Positions 27,274 to 35,941 of a stretch of DNA of 64,000 nucleotides are shown here, piece after piece (positions within the stretch are counted from its first letter, which is position 1; the number at the start of each line of letters is the position of its first letter). Source of the DNA: an uncultured Pseudomonadales bacterium (GTDB lineage: Bacteria > Pseudomonadota > Gammaproteobacteria > Pseudomonadales > Cellvibrionaceae); NCBI GenBank assembly GCA_947488935.1, contig CANLBN010000007.1, positions 174,774 through 238,773 on the forward strand, in the 5' to 3' direction. The position numbers and the translations under genes were made by a program. Below the pieces are notes generated by a model, which saw only the letters and a list, made by a program, of their open reading frames with translations, did no database searches and was not told where the DNA came from.

Positions 27274-27765
27274 TTATAAATCTGCAGCAGCAGTGTGTTG
27301 AATCTTCTGCCAGTTTTTTTCAGCTTTACTGATAGTGCCTGGAATATCTTTCTGAAAAGCATTAAAGATTTCTTCGTTTAAGAAAACATACAGTTTATTG
27401 TCAACAACCGCGGCAAATTTGGGGTCGCCGTCGAATTTTTTACCAACAGAGACACCAAATGTGCAAAAGCCACCGTTCTGAGGCGTAAAGCTTGTTGGGT
27501 TTTTCTTAAACTTTTTAGCATTTGCCTTTGAAGAAAAGTAGTAAGCAACGCCGTCGTGAACCTGAGTGTAAGCTGCGGTACCAGTTTGGCGGTTGCCAAG
27601 CTCTAAGAAAGCAACAGGGTCGCTACCGTGTAAGCCAAGTGGTGCTCCAGCTGCGGTTAAGCCTTTTGATGAGTTGTATTCGTCAGCCGCAAAAACGCCA
27701 AATGAACTAGCAGTTAACGCCAAAATGGCAACAGTGTTACGAGTATACTGAATAAGTTTAGTCAT
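27274..27765 (-). CDS. Exported YHS-domain protein
   Basis: 163 residues. The signal peptide ends near VFA-AD (about 27). The YHS-like core follows: GSDPVAFLELGNRQTGTAAY, VHDGVAYYFSSKANAKKFKK and GGFCTFGVSVGKKFDGDP. These domains are associated with metal binding and often found near copper or heavy-metal genes, but none is adjacent. A strong ribosome site (AAAGGA) precedes the ATG. Confidence 0.88.
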   Translation of the reverse strand: MTKLIQYTRNTVAILALTASSFGVFAADEYNSSKGLTAAGAPLGLHGSDPVAFLELGNRQTGTAAYTQVHDGVAYYFSSKANAKKFKKNPTSFTPQNGGFCTFGVSVGKKFDGDPKFAAVVDNKLYVFLNEEIFNAFQKDIPGTISKAEKNWQKIQHTAAADL

Positions 27766-28464
27766 AGTGTTGTTCCTTTTGTTAGTAATTTAATAAATGG
27801 TCAGTTTGGTGAAATCGTTTTGTGTTAACACGAAAAATATTCTCTTTTTTTTGGGATAAATTGACAATGCTTGGCAGGAAAATAGGGATTTATTGAAAAA
27901 AGGTTGGGACTATTTGTATAGCTTTGCTTAAAATACTTAAGGTATTAACCTAAACTGAATAATTTTTTAGTAGTAAATATGTATGTTCTTCATCTGATGT
28001 TTGCCAAACGATGGTTGGCTGCTTATAACAATTTACACCTTGCCCGTACTTTTTGTATTATCCTCTGCTGTTTAGGCGGCTAATGATTTTGTTATCGATT
28101 TTATTGGTGAGGCGACTTTTGCAGCGGTGTATAGATAAAAGGATAGAGGTCGGTGGCTTGTCGGGTATTGACTGTGGTGAGCAGAATAATATCTACATTA
28201 CTATTGTCGTGAATTTATTTATAGAGCCGATTCGTTTGTTGCACAGCTAGTTCCTGCGAGTGCATTTTCTAGTAATTGATTGAATTGTTAGCATCAGGAG
28301 GGAGAGTATTGTTTTTTATTGGGTAAAAAGTTTGCTACTGATGGTCAGTTTGTGCGGTTTTTAGCATTTAAAATACCTGCTTATTAAATCTAATGCCCAA
28401 TCAACAAAGTGATTAACATAATAACGTATTGTTGATTGGATATTACTATAAAAGTACTGTGGCA
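27766..28464. other. 700-base region without a supported gene
   Basis: Only short frames without ribosome sites occur. A stretch near 28053-28250 can be read in several short frames, none resembling a family I know; it could be decayed coding sequence. An inverted repeat CCAATCAACA/TGTTGATTGG (28397-28406 and 28430-28439) lies about 25 bases beyond the 3' end of ppnP. Confidence 0.5.
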
Positions 28465-28749
28465 TTATTTACCATACAAACACAAGTAAGCAGTCTCGAC
28501 TTCAACTTTTACCTGAAACTTCTGGTTAGCTTCTACTTCAAAACTCTCGCCTGCATTAAAGGTTTGCCATTCGCTCTTGCCAGGTAGCAATATGATTAAT
28601 GCACCACTGGTCACACTCATAGTCTCGTGCTGGCTGGTGCCAAATTCATATTCACCTATAGCCATTACGCCAACGGTAGCGGGTAGGGTTTCTGTTTTAA
28701 AAGCGATGGAAACTACTTTCCCATCAAAATATTCATTAGTACTAAACAT
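28465..28749 (-). CDS. ppnP: Pyrimidine/purine nucleoside phosphorylase PpnP (DUF1255)
   Basis: 94 residues, the standard length for this small cupin. PpnP phosphorolyses many nucleosides to base and ribose-1-phosphate. Recognisable blocks are [41 protein letters not shown] and [16 protein letters not shown]. It is a single gene with no operon partner. Confidence 0.93.
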   Translation of the reverse strand: MFSTNEYFDGKVVSIAFKTETLPATVGVMAIGEYEFGTSQHETMSVTSGALIILLPGKSEWQTFNAGESFEVEANQKFQVKVEVETAYLCLYGK

Positions 28750-28884
28750 AGTAGTTCTCTGTAAATCTATGGTGAATGGAGCGGGCGAAGATTATACAGT
28801 GTTCGTCTGAAATGGGTATTACTCTGTGTGATTATTAACACAGAAGAGCTTATCTTAAACTCGTTTATATGTGGTTAAACGAGT

Positions 28885-29787
28885 TTAAGAACGATCGAGA
28901 ACGCCAGCTAATTCATTATGATCAGCTGTTATTTCTGTTTTTATAAATTCAAAAAACGAACGCACTCTCGCAGAGTTAGCAAGGTCACGGTGAGTCATTA
29001 ACCATAAGCCGACGTCAATATCTTTTAGTTTCATATCAACACGCTGTAGATTTCTCGATGCTTCACCAATAAAGCAAGGCATATAAGCTAATCCCATTCC
29101 TCCTTCTGCTAATAATGCTAATGCCCCAAAAGAATCTGCTTTTGCAATAACATTATAAGGGTTGAGAATGCTGTCTACTTGGCGTGCAACGTTGCTACCG
29201 CCTATTTTTGGTGTGAAGCCTAGCCAATGAGCAGACTCAATAGGTCGTGGTCCGTGCAAGCTATTGATATATTTTGGTGAGCCATAGACACCGAATGCGA
29301 TATCACACAAGCGAATACCTGATAGACCCTCAGAGAGTGTCGTGGTAGGTCTTATGGCAACATCAGCGTCCAACTGGCTAAGGTCTAATAGCCGAGTGGT
29401 GGTAACAATTTCTAGCTTTATTTTTGGGTAGGCCTGATGAAATGCAATTAAGTGGCGCTCAAGAATCAAGCGTAAGAGGGTGTCCGTCGTGGTTAAACGC
29501 AGAGTACCTTCTAGTTTCATTTCTTGGCCAAACACTTTTCGTTCTAGTGTTTTTACGGTGGTTTCTATCACCAGTGCGGCATCTAAAAGTTGTTTGCCTT
29601 CTTCTGTGAGTTTGTACCCGGTTGGCAATTTGTGAAATACCCGCAACTTGTGGCGGTGTTCAAAGTTGCTGAGCCGCCTCAGTACAGTACTGTGATTAAC
29701 ACCTAAGACTCGGGCTGCGGCTGCGACTGAACCTGAATTTGCCACTGTTAGTACATACTGTAGATCATCCCATCTTATGCTGTGCAT
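28885..29787 (-). CDS. LysR-family transcriptional regulator
   Basis: 300 residues from ATG 29787. A TTG 69 bases upstream would extend the frame but adds a hydrophilic tail not seen in LysR proteins. The helix-turn-helix is near 8-45 (DLQYVLTVANSGSVAAAARV, VNHSTVLRRLSNFE), followed by the effector-binding domain. It is divergent from the cytochrome c' gene with about 110 bases between, so it may control that gene. Confidence 0.9.
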   Translation of the reverse strand: MHSIRWDDLQYVLTVANSGSVAAAARVLGVNHSTVLRRLSNFEHRHKLRVFHKLPTGYKLTEEGKQLLDAALVIETTVKTLERKVFGQEMKLEGTLRLTTTDTLLRLILERHLIAFHQAYPKIKLEIVTTTRLLDLSQLDADVAIRPTTTLSEGLSGIRLCDIAFGVYGSPKYINSLHGPRPIESAHWLGFTPKIGGSNVARQVDSILNPYNVIAKADSFGALALLAEGGMGLAYMPCFIGEASRNLQRVDMKLKDIDVGLWLMTHRDLANSARVRSFFEFIKTEITADHNELAGVLDRS

Positions 29788-29897
29788 TTTTGCATACCAA
29801 TATTGCTTATTTGATGAATTTACTGCGCTAATAATAAAGGTATATTGCTTAAGCAATCCAGATTTATTTACATTAATTCTCTACAAGGGCCACACAA

Positions 29898-30365
29898 ATG
29901 AAAAAAACAATGATAAAAATTTTCGGAATCATGCTAATAAGCTTTAGCTATTTAGCGGTGGCGGCAGAGCCATTTGAAGCAGAAATCACAGCACGTCAAG
30001 CATTTATGCAAGTGCTCAAATTCAATATGGGTATCGTTGGCGATATGGCTAAAGGTAAGCGTGATTACGATGCAAAGCTAGCAGAAAGCGCGGCTAAAAA
30101 TATCCACGCCGCATCTCTCATGGACAATGGGGCGATGTGGCCTAAAGGTTCTGATAATGCTAATACTGAGTTGACCATTAAGACAGCCGCACTACCAAAA
30201 ATTTGGTCAAATTTCCCAGAGGTTGTAGAAAAGCACAAGGCCTGGATCGAGGCTTCTGCTGCGCTTTCGGCTAATGCAGGTAAGGGGCTTGATGCATTGC
30301 GCGAATATATTGTTCCAGTAGGCAAGTCTTGCCAAAGCTGCCACAAGAGTTTTCGAGTTAAATAA
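29898..30365 (+). CDS. Cytochrome c' (class II c-type cytochrome)
   Basis: 155 residues. The signal peptide ends near VAA-E (about 23). The C-terminal haem site is C145-x-x-C148-H149 in CQSCHKSFR, the class II arrangement of a four-helix bundle. Family segments RQAFMQVLKFNMGIVGDM and ALPKIWSNFPEV also match. Such proteins bind NO or carry electrons in the periplasm. No respiratory operon is nearby; the divergent neighbour is a LysR regulator. Confidence 0.9.
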   Translation: MKKTMIKIFGIMLISFSYLAVAAEPFEAEITARQAFMQVLKFNMGIVGDMAKGKRDYDAKLAESAAKNIHAASLMDNGAMWPKGSDNANTELTIKTAALPKIWSNFPEVVEKHKAWIEASAALSANAGKGLDALREYIVPVGKSCQSCHKSFRVK

Positions 30366-30429
30366 ATATTTAAGATATGAGGCAATTGCAGTATTGCCTC
30401 TAGCCACCAATAAGCAATTGATAGCCACT

Positions 30430-30471
30430 TTCTTAAATTTATATTCTTAAATCCATATTCTTAAGTCTATT
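30430..30471. repeat. Three tandem copies of a 14-base unit
   Basis: TTCTTAAATTTATA, TTCTTAAATCCATA and TTCTTAAGTCTATT follow each other directly, immediately before the ribosome site of the siderophore-interacting protein gene. It may be a regulator-binding array or an expanding simple repeat. Confidence 0.6.
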
Positions 30472-30483
30472 GCGAGTAAAGTG

Positions 30484-31206
30484 ATGATCAATATAGTTGT
30501 TGAACAAAAAGTAGAAATTACCCCTCATTTACTGAGATTGACGATGGCGGGCAAGGGATTGGCTGAGTTCCCAGCGGATGCAAAGGGAGGCTATATCAAG
30601 CTACTATTTAATACGGGCAAAACATCAAAGCCAGAGATGAGAACCTACACCATCCGCTATATTGATCGTCAGAATTGCACCATGGAGGTAGATTTTGTTG
30701 TACATGGTGATGAAGGGCTGGCGTCGTCTTGGGCGCAATCCTGCGAGATAGGTAGTGAATTAGAAATCCGCGGGCCAGGGCCTAGTAAGCCACTGAACCA
30801 GCAGGCAGATTGGTATCTTTTAGTCGGTGATTTGTCGTCCCTACCTGCTATCAGTGTCAATCTGGAACAGCTAAGACAAGACGCCATTGGCTATGTCTTT
30901 ATCCTTGTGGATGACGAGTCAGACATTCAAGCCATTGATGCTCCCAAGGGCATAAAGATTGATTGGCTTGTGATAAATAAAAAGACTAAAAATCGGGCTG
31001 AGTTAGTGATGCAAGCGGTAGCCATTAAAGCATGGCTAGAGGGTGAATGTGCTGTGTGGTTGGCGGGTGAATTTGAGATGGTGAAAGCCCTCAAAAAGTA
31101 CTTGCGTGATGATCGACAAATAAAAAAACAAAACGCTTATTATTCGAGTTATTGGAAACAAGGCTTAACCGAGCCTGATCACAAAAAAGAAAAACAATCA
31201 CTATAA
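30484..31206 (+). CDS. Siderophore-interacting protein (FAD-dependent ferric reductase type)
   Basis: 240 residues. The FAD-binding part contains MRTYTIRYIDRQ, VDFVVHGDEGLASSWAQ and LEIRGPGPSK; the C-terminal SIP domain begins at YLLVGDLSSLPAI near 118 and ends with the WLAGEFEMV and SYWKQGLTE segments. Members reduce ferric siderophores with NAD(P)H. No siderophore transport genes are seen here. The ATG at 30484 has GAG at a seven-base spacing; a GTG directly before it is the other option. Confidence 0.9.
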   Translation: MINIVVEQKVEITPHLLRLTMAGKGLAEFPADAKGGYIKLLFNTGKTSKPEMRTYTIRYIDRQNCTMEVDFVVHGDEGLASSWAQSCEIGSELEIRGPGPSKPLNQQADWYLLVGDLSSLPAISVNLEQLRQDAIGYVFILVDDESDIQAIDAPKGIKIDWLVINKKTKNRAELVMQAVAIKAWLEGECAVWLAGEFEMVKALKKYLRDDRQIKKQNAYYSSYWKQGLTEPDHKKEKQSL

Positions 31207-31230
31207 AGGCAGTAGAGCCATCACATTTAA

Positions 31231-31265
31231 TGACGAATAAGATCCTATCTTATTCGTCATTTTTT
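31231..31265 (+). terminator. Rho-independent terminator
   Basis: A perfect 13-base stem (TGACGAATAAGAT / ATCTTATTCGTCA) with a three-base loop and a run of six T ends the siderophore-interacting protein transcript. Confidence 0.93.
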
Positions 31266-31423
31266 CTTGTGTTATCACTGCAAGTTTTAGGGAGGTAATA
31301 AGGCGCAGGGGTTATTGTATTTTACTCTAGCTTACATCTTGGTGCTCAAAGGGTTTAATTAGACTATCATTACGAATTTTCAATCGCTAGAATACTCAGC
31401 CGATAACAATATAGATAGAGTCC

Positions 31424-34400
31424 ATGACCACCAATTTTGTCCATTTACGCCTGCATACCGAATACTCATTAATTGATAGCACGGTAAGGGTTAAAAAGCT
31501 CATTGCGGCGGCTGTAGAGATGGGTATGCCTGCGATAGGGGTGTCTGACCAATGTAACTTTTATGGTCTTATTAAGTTTTACAGCGCTGCACAAAACAGT
31601 GGTGTTAAGCCGATTATTGGTGTGGATTTATGGATTCGCGAAGAGTTAGAAGATACTAAACAGTCGACCATTTGCCTCTTGGCGATGAATCATGCGGGTT
31701 ATTTAAATCTTATCCGCTTGATCTCACGCGGTTTTCAAGAAGGGCAATATCACGGTGTGCCCTATGTGCGGCGTGAGTGGATTCGCGAACATAGCGAGGG
31801 TGTCATTGTGCTCTCGGGTGGCCGCCAAGGCGATATTGGTCAGGCATTAATCGGCGGGCGTGAGAGTGAGGCAAGAGCCTTATTGATCGAGTGGCAACAG
31901 GATTTTCCCAACCGCTTTTATATCGAGCTGCAACGGACTGGTCGCCAAAATGAAGAGGCCTACTTACACGCGGCTGTCGAGTTAGCCGAAGCACAGCAAA
32001 TCCCTGTGGTGGCGACTAACGATGTGTGCTTTTTAAGCAGTGATGAGTTCGAGGCTCATGAGGCACGCGTGTGTATTGGTGAGGGTCGCACCCTCGATGA
32101 CCCACGCCGTGAGCGCCGTTACTCCGAGCAGCAGTATTTACGTAGCCCAGCCGAAATGGCAGAGCTATTTAGCGATATCCCAGAGGCATTGACCAATACG
32201 GTCGAGATCGCCAAACGTTGTAATGTCGATATTGAGCTGGGTAATTATTACCTGCCTGACTACCCCATCCCTGAGAATATTGCAGAAGATCCTTTTTTTG
32301 CTGAGCATGTGTCCTACGAGACACTAGAGAATTATGCTAAAGCGGCAATGGCCGGGCAGTGGGCTAAAGAGGGAGATGATCGAACCCATACCAATGAATA
32401 CAGCGATATGGTGCGCACCAATGTCTTCTTCCAAAAAGTCTCTTATGAAGGCTTGTATAAACGCCTTTCGGTTATATTCCCGAATAAAAAACTCGAAAAA
32501 GGCACCGAGGAATACACCAATACCTTAAAAGAGTACGAAGATCGTCTGCGTTATGAACTCGATATCATTATGCAGATGGGTTTCCCGGGTTACTTTTTGA
32601 TTGTGATGGACTTTATCCAGTGGGCCAAAGATCACGACATTCCTGTGGGCCCTGGGCGTGGTTCGGGTGCTGGCTCACTCGTTGCCTATTCGCAAGATAT
32701 TACCGACCTTGACCCACTTGAATACGATCTACTGTTCGAGCGCTTCTTGAATCCAGAGCGGGTATCGATGCCTGACTTTGATATCGACTTTTGTATGGAT
32801 AATCGCGATCAGGTCATTAACTATGTGGCCGAAACCTACGGTCGCGACGCGGTTTCGCAAATTATTACCTTTGGTACCATGGCGGCAAAAGCCGTTGTGC
32901 GCGATGTCGCGCGTGTACAGGGTAAATCCTACGGGCTTGCCGATAAGCTCTCAAAGATGATACCCATGGATATTGGTATCACACTCCAAAAAGCCTACGA
33001 CCAAGAAGAGGGCTTGCGCGAGTTTTTAGCCAATGATCCCGATGGGCAAGAAATTTGGGATATGTCCTTATTATTGGAGGGCGTTACACGTAACGTAGGT
33101 AAACACGCTGGGGGTGTGGTGATTGCCCCCACTAAACTCACGGACTTTTCGCCGCTATTTTGCGACGAAACCGGTAAAGGGTTGGTTACACAGTACGATA
33201 AAAACGATGTTGAATCGGCAGGGCTGGTTAAGTTCGACTTTTTAGGGTTGCGTACCCTCACCATTATTGACTGGGCGGTGAGGATGATTAACCGTCGCCG
33301 CAAAGAGGCGGGTGAGGAGCCAATCGATATTGTCCATATTGATCTTGCTGACCAAGCTACCTATAAAATGCTAAAAACCGCCGAGACTACAGCAGTATTC
33401 CAGCTGGAATCCCGGGGTATGAAAGACCTCATTAAGCGATTACAGCCCGATGACATCGAAGATATGACGGCGCTGGTGGCACTGTTTCGCCCAGGGCCAT
33501 TACAGTCGGGCATGGTGGACGATTTCATCAACCGTAAGCACGGCCGTGCGCAGGTGGCCTATCCTGATGCGAAATACCAGCACGAAAAACTCAAACCTAT
33601 TTTAGAACCCACCTATGGCGTTATTGTTTATCAAGAGCAGGTCATGCAAATTGCTCAGGAGCTTGCGGGTTACTCATTAGGCGGTGCCGACTTACTTCGC
33701 CGAGCAATGGGTAAGAAAAAACCTGAAGAGATGGCCAAGCAGCGCGAAGTATTTGAAACCGGTGCAAAAGATCAAGGCGTAGACCCAACGCTTGCCATTA
33801 AAATTTTTGATTTGGTAGAAAAGTTTGCAGGCTATGGTTTTAACAAATCTCACTCGGCAGCCTACGCTGTGGTGTCCTTTCAAACGGCATGGTTAAAAAC
33901 CCATTATCCGGCAGAGTTTATGGCAGCGACTATGTCATCGGATATGGATAAAACCGACAAGGTCGTTACCTTTGTTGAAGAATGCCGTTCGATGGAGTTG
34001 AGCTTATTACCACCCGATGTTAATAATGGTGAATTTCAATTTACCGTCGATGAAGATCAAAATATTATTTATGGTTTGGGTGCCATTAAAGGTTTGGGCG
34101 AAGGTCCAGTCGAGAGTATTATTGAGGCGCGTAAAGACGGGCCATTTACCGACCTTTTTGATTTTTGTGCCCGTGTAGACGCGCGTAAACTCAATAAGCG
34201 AGCCTTGGAGGCACTCGTGCGCAGTGGCTCTTTTGATAGAATTGGCCCACAGATTTTTTTACCTGAGGAGCCAGTTCGCCCCAATAGGCCAAAAAAAGCA
34301 CCCGTGTTAGATCTTGACCTTACTCGCGCGATTTTATTTAGTGCACTTGGCGAAGCGGTTAAAACTGCCGAGCAAAAACAACAAAACATTAATGCCGGAA

Positions 34401-35176
34401 TGAGCGATTTATTTGGTGATGTATTACCAGGCTCGGGCAGTAGTGATGGTGAAAATTACGATGTGTACAGCGACTTTAGTAAAATTCGCCGCTTTAGTAT
34501 TAAAGAGCGCTTAAACGGCGAGAGCGATACACTCGGTTTGTATTTAACGGGCCATCCTATCGAAGAGTATGACGCTGAAATTAAATATCTCGTCTCGTCA
34601 CGCATTGCAGACCTCAATGCCGATAAAAAGTCACGCAAAATAGCAGGGCTAGTGGTTGCTATGCGTGTGATGAAAACAAAGCGTGGCGATACCATGGGTT
34701 TTATTACGCTAGATGATCGATCCGGTCGTATCGAAGTCGCTGTGTTTGCCGATACCTATACACAATATAAAGATAAACTAATTAAAGATGCACTGCTTAT
34801 TGTTGAAGGCCAAGTGAGCCAAGATGATTACAGTGGTGGTTTAAAAATGCGTGCTGATAGTGTTGTCTCATTAAGTGATGCTCGACAAGAACAATTGAAA
34901 GCGATTAGTCTTTATTGGCTAAGCCAATCACTAGATACGGATTATGAGAAAAAACTGCTGCGTATTATCGAGCCTTATCGAGTACAACTTAATCATGAGG
35001 GGGTAAATTCTACCAGCGCTAATGTTAGGGGTTGCGATCTTTTAATTAATTACCAACGTGCCGATGCAAAAGTCTTATTAAAACTGCCAGAGGCCTACCG
35101 TATACAAGCCGTTGATGGCGTTATTATGCAATTAAAAGAAGCCTTTGGTGTTAAAAATATTACTCTAAAATATTAG
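31424..35176 (+). CDS. dnaE: DNA polymerase III alpha subunit DnaE
   Basis: 1250 residues, about 90 longer than E. coli DnaE. The N-terminal PHP domain begins FVHLRLHTEYSLIDS. The polymerase catalytic aspartates are D453 and D455 (MPDFDIDFCM) and D605 (VKFDFLGLRT). Tandem HhH and OB domains follow, the latter with LDDRSGRIEVAVF near 1100. The extra length is mostly in two segments, about residues 291-336 before the palm and about 943-967 before the OB region. It is the replicative polymerase. The usual rnhB is not upstream, and accA lies 2.6 kb downstream instead of adjacent. Confidence 0.97.
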   Translation: MTTNFVHLRLHTEYSLIDSTVRVKKLIAAAVEMGMPAIGVSDQCNFYGLIKFYSAAQNSGVKPIIGVDLWIREELEDTKQSTICLLAMNHAGYLNLIRLISRGFQEGQYHGVPYVRREWIREHSEGVIVLSGGRQGDIGQALIGGRESEARALLIEWQQDFPNRFYIELQRTGRQNEEAYLHAAVELAEAQQIPVVATNDVCFLSSDEFEAHEARVCIGEGRTLDDPRRERRYSEQQYLRSPAEMAELFSDIPEALTNTVEIAKRCNVDIELGNYYLPDYPIPENIAEDPFFAEHVSYETLENYAKAAMAGQWAKEGDDRTHTNEYSDMVRTNVFFQKVSYEGLYKRLSVIFPNKKLEKGTEEYTNTLKEYEDRLRYELDIIMQMGFPGYFLIVMDFIQWAKDHDIPVGPGRGSGAGSLVAYSQDITDLDPLEYDLLFERFLNPERVSMPDFDIDFCMDNRDQVINYVAETYGRDAVSQIITFGTMAAKAVVRDVARVQGKSYGLADKLSKMIPMDIGITLQKAYDQEEGLREFLANDPDGQEIWDMSLLLEGVTRNVGKHAGGVVIAPTKLTDFSPLFCDETGKGLVTQYDKNDVESAGLVKFDFLGLRTLTIIDWAVRMINRRRKEAGEEPIDIVHIDLADQATYKMLKTAETTAVFQLESRGMKDLIKRLQPDDIEDMTALVALFRPGPLQSGMVDDFINRKHGRAQVAYPDAKYQHEKLKPILEPTYGVIVYQEQVMQIAQELAGYSLGGADLLRRAMGKKKPEEMAKQREVFETGAKDQGVDPTLAIKIFDLVEKFAGYGFNKSHSAAYAVVSFQTAWLKTHYPAEFMAATMSSDMDKTDKVVTFVEECRSMELSLLPPDVNNGEFQFTVDEDQNIIYGLGAIKGLGEGPVESIIEARKDGPFTDLFDFCARVDARKLNKRALEALVRSGSFDRIGPQIFLPEEPVRPNRPKKAPVLDLDLTRAILFSALGEAVKTAEQKQQNINAGMSDLFGDVLPGSGSSDGENYDVYSDFSKIRRFSIKERLNGESDTLGLYLTGHPIEEYDAEIKYLVSSRIADLNADKKSRKIAGLVVAMRVMKTKRGDTMGFITLDDRSGRIEVAVFADTYTQYKDKLIKDALLIVEGQVSQDDYSGGLKMRADSVVSLSDARQEQLKAISLYWLSQSLDTDYEKKLLRIIEPYRVQLNHEGVNSTSANVRGCDLLINYQRADAKVLLKLPEAYRIQAVDGVIMQLKEAFGVKNITLKY

Positions 35177-35266
35177 CTGGCTTAATCATTTTGTTTAAGC
35201 GTTTTTAGTTAAGGTGAAGAACTCACGAAGGCTCCTTAAGATAATAATAAAGTAGTAGGTATAAAA

Positions 35267-35728
35267 ATGAGCGATAAAAAAGACGAGAAAATAAGTCAGC
35301 AATCAAATAACGAGCAGCTTATTGCTAATGTCCCTGATTTTTGTTTTCCTAAACCGGCTGAGAGACCTCAACAATTCTCACAAGCCGTATCGACGATTGC
35401 ACCAGAAAAATTGAATGAATACCGCAGTGCTTCTGCTTTTATGCAAGCCATCGCCGAAGAGGCAATGATGTGGAAACAGCAGCTACCGGAAAACTTCAAG
35501 CCTGCAATATTGGCCATTATTAATGGTGGCACTCAAATTACAGTGACGGGTTTAGCTCAGGTAAGTTTTCATGGAATTCGCATAGAAGGCACATTAAATG
35601 GTGCACCTTGCTCATTGCTTGTGCATCAATCAACAGTACAGATACTTTGCTTTGGGCAAGAGATTGTTGAGCAAGAAGAGCGTAGGCCTATAGGATTTAT
35701 TTGGCCTGAAAACGAAGTCGAAGTTTAA
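35267..35728 (+). CDS. Hypothetical cytoplasmic protein downstream of dnaE
   Basis: 153 residues, polar N-terminal third, then a segment rich in short beta strands (AILAIINGGTQITVTGLAQV). No signal peptide or membrane helix. TAGG precedes the ATG. It lies 90 bases after dnaE in the same direction. No family recognised; the ordered composition and ribosome site support a real gene. Confidence 0.7.
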   Translation: MSDKKDEKISQQSNNEQLIANVPDFCFPKPAERPQQFSQAVSTIAPEKLNEYRSASAFMQAIAEEAMMWKQQLPENFKPAILAIINGGTQITVTGLAQVSFHGIRIEGTLNGAPCSLLVHQSTVQILCFGQEIVEQEERRPIGFIWPENEVEV

Positions 35729-35739
35729 AAAACTACCTG

Positions 35740-35841
35740 CGTTGCCATTGCTGCGTTAAAAACTTGCTCAAATCGGTCATTTATAATTATAAACTCCCTC
35801 TTTTCTCAAGTTTTTGCCTTGCACTGGCTGCCTCGCCAACG
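35740..35841. repeat. Imperfect 100-base inverted repeat, MITE- or REP-like
   Basis: The ends are CGTTG (35740-35744) and CAACG (35837-35841). Inside, AAAAACTTG is matched by CAAGTTTTT, and a palindrome TTTATAATTATAAA sits at the centre. It lies between convergent genes. It has the look of a non-coding intergenic repeat, but only one copy is in the window, so this is unproven. Confidence 0.4.
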
Positions 35842-35941
35842 TTTTTCAATGTATTTAGTTAACTCCCGTAGATTAGCTAGGGGATCGGAAGCGCTTGGCG
35901 TTGCGGCGTTTATCCCTCAAGAGGGTGCCTTAGAGCGTTTC

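Noticed and set aside
28053..28250. 65-codon plus-strand frame in the gap before ppnP
   Set aside because: No ribosome site, low-quality composition and no recognisable domain.
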